Assembly (NCBI GenBank): GCA_033220425.1
Contig: CM065646.1
Span: 1,495,501 to 1,559,500 of the forward strand
DNA from: Lepraria neglecta
Taxonomy: Eukaryota > Ascomycota > Lecanoromycetes > Lecanorales > Stereocaulaceae
Direction of reading: 5' to 3'
DNA length: 64,000 nt
The translations under genes and the position numbers were made by a program. Under the pieces are notes generated by a model, which worked only from the letters and a program-made list of their open reading frames with translations, was not told where the DNA came from and searched no databases. The first letter of the stretch is position 1, and each line of letters opens with the position of its first letter. Positions 58,523-64,000 of this stretch are shown here, one piece after another.

Positions 58523-60952
58523 TTAACAAAGTCGACGAAAGACAACGTTGAAGCCTTCATCACATAGGCGATAGAATCTATAAATGATCTCCTGCTCCTC
58601 GTCCCAGATCTCCATAACCTCTTTAATCTCGATTGGGCGCTGAATGCCGTTGCCACCTATGCCTGAATAATCAAGATCAAAGGAATCCCTAGGGGTTTGA
58701 CTACAGGTGTGGGTGAGTTCATATCTCTCGAAGAGAAGGTAATGGAAAATGGTGTGATAGATCTGCCCTATGATCGGTAGATCTGCTGTACAATTGTTCA
58801 ATATCCAATCTAGCAACATGAAGATGATTTGATAGTAGGTACGCAAGGGGCAGGTCTGGAGAGGCATAACTTTGAGGATCATCACTAGAGTCGGGCACCC
58901 GGCCGAAGAGCAATAACACCTGCAATGATCTCCGGTCTCTTGCGGGCTGTTGGTCAGAATAAGGTTTATAGCGTTGGCAACGTGGCTATTTATTATGGGC
59001 TCATCAAGGGTGCCGGCTTCCAGCGCCGTGGTCGCGAGTCTGCACAGACAGCGGCCGATACCGTTTGCAGCATAGCGAAGTGGTATTGAGCTCCAACCAG
59101 TCAGTGGCTTACAGAAATTCGCTCCCTTCGTTGCAAACCATGGCAAGAGCTCAAGTTGGGATTCAGTGCACTTGATAATGCCTCTGACTGGTATGTATGC
59201 CGCATCGTTTGGTCCATTGGCGTCTTGAAATCCAAGTTCGTATAACAAGTCTGCAGAACGGATATCCAGCCCTCGTGTATGGTAGAGAATACCCGCTATT
59301 GAAAATGATGGCCGAGAAGCCATCCAGGGTAAATCTCACAGTTGTTCTCCCTGATGTTTCCCGCCACTAACTGAAAGATAGAAAAGTTATTGGTCATCAT
59401 TGCATCATCAAGGATGTTCAGGTCGCGGTCTTCGACACATGTTTGGCTTGCGGCAGCTAGGAGCAATTGAACCGCTTCGTAACATTCGAAATAGCATGCA
59501 TATGAAACTGGAAGAACTCCCGCACCATCGGGTCTTGCCACATCAGCACCTTAGCCGAGCAGGAACTCCAGAGCCCAGGGCCAATCAGCCGCAATATGTA
59601 GCGGATATTGTCCAAGACGATTATCGCGAAAAAGGGACTGAGGATTCTTTTTGCACCTCATTTTGGACATTGATCTTGGACTTGGAAAGTATTGCCATTT
59701 CGAGATTAGTGCATTCGCAGAAAAGGGAGTTGAAGTACAGGTCCCGGTATAGTTGGCATTCTGATTATTGGGATTGCTAAGGAAAGAAAAATTGTGGGCG
59801 GAGGGCCCCTATTTATATGCTTTTGCCAATCTCGGCAGACCTCCCTTCTCTTTCGCAGACTACAGAAGCCAGTCTCATGGTATCAAGGGTCTTTTGAATC
59901 TTGAAGTGGCCAAGGTATTTCCTGACTTACCTTCCGCTAATTCAGGCACTGCTCTGAACGCCTCAATAGTGACAGACTAAACGAACAGGCTGGTGTTCCC
60001 AATACTCTGGATTAAAACAAAGTTAAGTATCATAACAATCTATCCAGTACTGGAGTTCCTGGTTTAGCTCAAAATAGTCAGGGCTGTTGCCTATCGTGTT
60101 CCGAAGGAAGCTGAGACTTCTGCTGCCTTCCGTATGGCAACAGTTCCATATAAGAGTATCTAGAAGTACTCTGTAGTAATCAATATGTCTGATAAAGCAG
60201 TATTGCGGGTTAAATAACCGAGTCTCGCTGGGGGCGGTTTCATTACAGGGCACCCCAAGATTGACCAGATTTTGAACGAAATTATTCTTGTCCTGAACGA
60301 AAGCAGCCATGCTTCTGCCAGATAGAGGCATATCGTTTAAATGCAACGATTTCTGTAATCTCTGCAAGCCTCGATAAGCGACAATTGGACTTAGTTGGTG
60401 TACATGCTTACTGTGGCAAGTGTGTATCCTTCTTCGTCAACGCCCAGAAGGAAGCTTGGCCTTGTTCAAAGATGGCTTTCAATTTCGTAGACACACCACC
60501 GAGAATGTCAATACTTTCTGGAGCAATTTTGCCGGCCGGCCATACTAGCTCGGATATGGCAGCAAATGCTGGGGGGTTTGAGTGAAAAAATCCGCGAATT
60601 GTAAGTAAAGGGCTTATCGAAAAACTACCGGCACCAAAATTGACGAAAAATGAAATCCCGATGAGGCTACCAAGCAATCCGCTACTCCAGAAGAATTCAA
60701 ATCATAGGGTCCTTCTCGATCCCTCGAATCGAGAAAGGGGGTAGTCTTGCCGATGGGCTGTGATAGTCCGAGAAGTATATCTGAGCTTGTTCGGCAACTT
60801 GCGGACAGTCTCAACCAGGGTACGCGGGCAAAAATTGTAGACCCTCGCAACTGGTTTGACATAGAGAGGTTGCTGGTTTTGCGTGCCCTCACGGATGGTT
60901 TACTCGTGCTCTTCTCGACCATCGGTAATCTGCCACAAGTCCCTGTGCTCAA
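58523..60952 (-). pseudogene. ankyrin-type protein of a fungal NLR-associated family, decayed
   Basis: From right to left, 60677-60408 reads GAGSFSISPLLTIRGFF and a helical linker ending FEQGQASFWALT, the region before the repeats in a family common in Dothideomycetes. 60367-60023 is a poorly conserved linker. 59640-59300 carries ankyrin repeats (DNRLGQYPLHIAADWPWALE, then GADVARPDGAG and AVQLLLAAAS). 59323-58523 is a long C-terminal frame of 266 codons with HCRCYCSSAGC, a Cys-rich turn, and a trailing acidic helix. A TAA splits the first repeat where relatives have Gln (near 59554), and frames change near 59300 and between the upstream blocks. It follows the SesB-like remnant on the same strand, so both could be parts of one former gene. 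Confidence 0.6.
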
Positions 60953-61778
60953 CAGCTTGCTTTATAGACATAACATCTCGGAGTAGACTGGGCTTGCTCA
61001 GTAGTTGAGGCTACAGGATTTTCGGTATTGTTCTGCAGTTCAAAGCAACCATTGAAGGGTGTTAGACGTCAGTTAACTAATACCATTGATTCGCTCCCAT
61101 TTTCAAGCTCATTACCATGGCTTATCGCTCGCGTCGCATGGTTCGGAGTTTTTGAAGATAGGGCTTGTACAACACGACTGGGTAATTAGTTCAGTTGAGC
61201 CTCAATGCTAATGATGAGAGCCTGATGTTCAGAGAAATCGAGCCTGGCCTCAGTAGCGCGCATTGGAGTGGGGATTCGAACCCTTCTCACCCCTCAAAAC
61301 TCATCAGCGGCAGCTAAGACTGCTGCTTTGTGTGTTCAGATACCCCTGGATTTCGCGTCTTCTTTCAAGAATAAAAGCTGTTCGCAAATATCTATGAAGA
61401 CAGAATCCTTCGGGGTGGAGAATTTACATAGTCCTTGATGATCCGTCGCTACGGGAACTCAGAGCTCGTTCGGATGGCCCATCTGAGCAGACCTTTGCTC
61501 CACAATCTATGGCAAGTAGGCCAGCCAGAACAGCAGAGCCGGATGATTTTTGCGGAGCAAAAGTCAATAAATTGATTCAGCAAGCATCATAACAAACCTG
61601 ACGGGGTTTGATCTCACTGACGATTCGGGCAGGTCGTATCATTGAGAAGGAATGCGCTTCTAGGGGCTGCGCATACAAGGACAACGAGACCCTGCGAGAC
61701 TCACCAATTGATCTCCCTCAGGAGGTGGCAAACGCGTAGGCTTTGTCTCACGAAAGCTCCTGATAGCAAATTTCGAAG
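60953..61778. other. intergenic or eroded middle of a STAND-type gene
   Basis: If the SesB-like exon and the ankyrin blocks once formed one gene, a NACHT module should lie here, but no P-loop is readable. No independent gene seen. Confidence 0.35.
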
Positions 61779-62435
61779 CTACGTCTGAAAGCTACTCGTG
61801 ATGTCTCTCAGAGTATCGGAAAACGGCTCCAATTCTCTCTTCAAGTTGGTCGTCTGATGCCTCAAAGTAGCCCAAGAAACAAACCTTGAAGCAATACCAG
61901 CCCAACCAGCCAGCTGAGACCCATGATGCGGTGTACCCAGAAAGACGACAGCAATAGTGGAGTCAACAATTGCTTTGTAAGCGTTGCGGACAGTAGTGGT
62001 GATGAGGGCTCGTTTGACCAGGATCCATCCTAACGAGTGTGCAACGAAGATCAGAGGACGCTCGTGGCAACGGGCACGCATCGTAAGAAGGCCAGCTAGT
62101 AAGCCATCGGCATGATCGACTACACGACTTGTGACAAGATCGCTGAATAGATTCACGTTGTAACCGAAAGTCATTGCTCTAGCAGTTGGGAGAGATTTAG
62201 GAAAGAACTTGGGGTTGGTGATTCCTTGCGAGTCTTCCCATGTGTGGAGAGCATGGCCGTTGAGGCCGTGGACTAGAAGGATGCTAAAATGAAGGTCAGC
62301 GACGGTCGTGTGCGCTTCGAAAGCGAAGCACATAAGATTTTAAAGCTAGGTGACAAAGATAGACAATTACTCGGGGTCTGTATCCCCAACAGACTCGACT
62401 CGTACCCTGACGCCGTATTCGCGATTATCAGCCAT
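61779..62435 (-). pseudogene. SesB-like lipase domain (N-terminal effector domain), truncated
   Basis: Exon 1 (62435-62371, MADNREYGVRVRVESVGDTD) splices over a GTAATT...TTTAG intron to exon 2 (62283-61779). Domain order follows SesB/DUF676 alpha/beta hydrolases: ILLVHGLNGHALHTWEDSQG, ARAMTFGYNVNLF, PLIFVAHSLGWILVKRALIT (nucleophile Ser; the usual HSLGG is HSLGW), VVFLGTPHHGSQLAGWAGIA. A stop comes after DITSSFQT, where relatives continue to the catalytic His region; readable residues (KAYAFAT) continue in another frame. In fungi SesB domains sit at the N-terminus of NLR-like receptors. The product, if made, would be about 190 residues and lack its sensor. Confidence 0.65.
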
Positions 62436-62851
62436 AGCCAAAAAGGGAACAGGCTTATACAAGATGAGCGGTATTAAAGATATTCAGCGCATCGAATATA
62501 GGTCTATGATATGTTCCATGACCTATATTCCAGCTAGCGGGATCGTGGAATGGGGTATGAATTATTGATGGGTATAGGCGATTTCAGCCTCACTTTCCAA
62601 TTTCGGGGCACTAAATATTGATCACGTGATAGATTTATCAGCCAAAGAGGTAGGAGCTACATACTCGCTGGGAAATTCATTCACAATTTGTCCGAGGAAG
62701 GAGATATGGTCTTGTCGTGCCATCAAAGAATTTGGTAATTTTAAAATTCATTCTATATGACACGGCGAAGCCTCTTCCTCCCAATTACTCACAACCCAAC
62801 CTTTGACGAAGGAAATATGTATATAGTCTGGGTATAATACACCTCACCACT
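62436..62851. other. intergenic
   Basis: Upstream of the SesB-like exon and 3' flank of the terminal methyltransferase. Nothing else seen. Confidence 0.35.
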
Positions 62852-64000
62852 CTACATCTCACCCTCACCCTCCAACGGCTTCCTCGCCCACCCGCTCAAA
62901 CATCTCCATCCCGCACCCGTAAATTTCCCCTCCTCCAACACAGCACCCACCCCCTCAAGCAACTGCTCCTTCCCCATCTCCAACTGCAGCCTCAGCATCC
63001 ACTGCTCCCATGCCCAACTACCCACTAAGCCAGACATACTAGCCACATCGGCCGTTGACCCGACTGGCCCTTGCACAGCTTCAATCTTCTGAGTTCCACT
63101 TCCGAAAGTCGAAACATCTGGTGGTGGCGTTTCGGGAAGTTGGTGCTGTTCCTTTGTATGAGTTCCCATGGGTAGGAACGTCCATGCGCGCTTGATGTCG
63201 TCGAAGCCTGCGCGGCGGACACGGCCGAGCCAGCTCTTTGTGGGAGCGGGATCGTAGCCTCTGGTCTTGAGGTTGAAACCGAACTCGACTGAGACGGCTG
63301 AGCCTCGGGAGCCGGCGTTAACGATTTCGGAGTCCATGACGAAGAACTCGAGGTATCCTCCTGGTTTGAGGCAGCGCATACATTCCTTTAGGCAGAGGTC
63401 GTACTCGTCCAATGACTGGCCTAGCGGCTTCTCTGTCTTCAAGAAAGAGAACAGAGAGCGGGCTGAAATGATATTGAAGTATTTGTCCGGGTATGGCAGC
63501 TGCCAAAGCGATTCTACCACAGTAGGTCGATGATTTCGAGGACCGCGAATGTTCGACTCTATCTGTTGACGCTCAGTGGATGCTGTGTAGACTCTGGCAA
63601 ATTGATATTCTTTGGAACAATGCCAAGCCCAATCGCCACTTGACTGACCACCCAGATCCAACACTCGCGGTGGGTTCTTGACCTTGCCATTCTCGATTTC
63701 GCTAAGCAAAGGTGCTGTCTTTAGCGAATTTGTCGCGGCTGGGGAGTTCAACAGTCTTCCTCCGCTCAGATACTTCGCCGCTTCGATGACCCACATGCCT
63801 GTCTGTATCTGCTCCAACGCTTGGCGTTCTCTGTCGACTCGAGCAATGACTTTCTGTTCGGCGGTCTCTTCTGAACGATCTGAGTCCTTGCCCGGGAACA
63901 TTGAGATAGGTCGATGCGTATTTGGCCGATCAGCAGGAGTAATCGCAAAGTGTCCTTGAAGTTGTGCCAAATGTTCGTGCGGCAGGCTGATGCGCATTGC
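62852..64000 (-). CDS. SAM-dependent methyltransferase, 5' end may lie beyond the window
   Basis: The frame of 381 residues has its first in-window Met at 63997, only three bases from the edge, so more N-terminal sequence or an upstream exon may exist. Motif I is VLDLGGQSSGDWAWHCSKEY (residues ~111-130; the second Gly position is kept, with an Asp-Trp insertion), followed by VYTASTERQQ, LWQLPYPDKYFNIISARSLF (the motif IV area) and CLKPGGYLEFFVMD (post-motif). The C-terminal third has a Trp-rich part (GLVGSWAWEQWMLRLQLEM) seen in a widespread fungal methyltransferase family without a settled substrate. No stop or frame change in the window. Confidence 0.78.
   Translation of the reverse strand, partial: AMRISLPHEHLAQLQGHFAITPADRPNTHRPISMFPGKDSDRSEETAEQKVIARVDRERQALEQIQTGMWVIEAAKYLSGGRLLNSPAATNSLKTAPLLSEIENGKVKNPPRVLDLGGQSSGDWAWHCSKEYQFARVYTASTERQQIESNIRGPRNHRPTVVESLWQLPYPDKYFNIISARSLFSFLKTEKPLGQSLDEYDLCLKECMRCLKPGGYLEFFVMDSEIVNAGSRGSAVSVEFGFNLKTRGYDPAPTKSWLGRVRRAGFDDIKRAWTFLPMGTHTKEQHQLPETPPPDVSTFGSGTQKIEAVQGPVGSTADVASMSGLVGSWAWEQWMLRLQLEMGKEQLLEGVGAVLEEGKFTGAGWRCLSGWARKPLEGEGEM

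Noticed and set aside
61250-61345. tRNA-like T-loop (complement of ggggattcgaaccc) on the minus strand
   Set aside because: The upstream sequence lacks a matching acceptor arm, a D-arm and a convincing anticodon loop, so it is only a chance or relic match.

Overview
The window looks like a chromosome segment from a filamentous ascomycete (Pezizomycotina, perhaps a Dothideomycete; the class is a guess). The evidence is short GT-AG introns of 40-120 bases inside coding genes, families confined to or typical of filamentous fungi (CYP53 benzoate hydroxylase, a Ppo-type fatty-acid oxygenase, Zn2Cys6 regulator, Aim9-like kinase fold protein, HET and rhodopsin-domain proteins) and no bacterial operon structure. 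There is no rRNA, no convincing tRNA and no CRISPR. I see no intact autonomous transposon, only three short non-coding inverted-repeat elements.

Layout. 0-11.5 kb: an unidentified 3' gene end, a decayed ankyrin gene, a small secreted or membrane protein, then a divergent pair of housekeeping genes, a steryl-ester-lipase-like hydrolase (minus) and the peroxisomal AAA ATPase PEX6 (plus). 11.8-36.8 kb is accessory-like: three paralogues of a secreted, membrane-anchored kelch-type beta-propeller protein (one truncated, two apparently intact), a kinase remnant abutting the truncated copy, three MITE-like elements, an Aim9-like gene, a GPI-anchored Cys-rich protein, a Zn2Cys6 regulator, a methyltransferase, and broken rhodopsin-domain, TAM-methyltransferase and HET genes. 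37-50 kb holds mostly intact metabolic or secreted genes: an APC-family permease, CYP53, a Cys-rich secreted protein, an Arg/Pro-rich protein and a PEP-mutase/isocitrate-lyase family enzyme. 50-62.5 kb is again decayed: RING, DUF2235, Ppo oxygenase, ankyrin and SesB-like genes. The right edge carries a methyltransferase that reaches the window end.

Functionally the intact genes do not form one obvious pathway or biosynthetic cluster. The permease and CYP53 lie in tandem and could sit together in aromatic-compound use, but that is inference. The strongest theme is a graveyard of allorecognition or innate-immunity-like families (HET, SesB lipase, ankyrin, STAND-like fragment, DUF2235, RING). 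Many of their in-frame stops fit C-to-T change at CpA or CpG, the footprint expected of repeat-induced point mutation or deamination. Exon boundaries were inferred by eye from splice consensus, frame and family conservation and may be off by a few bases.
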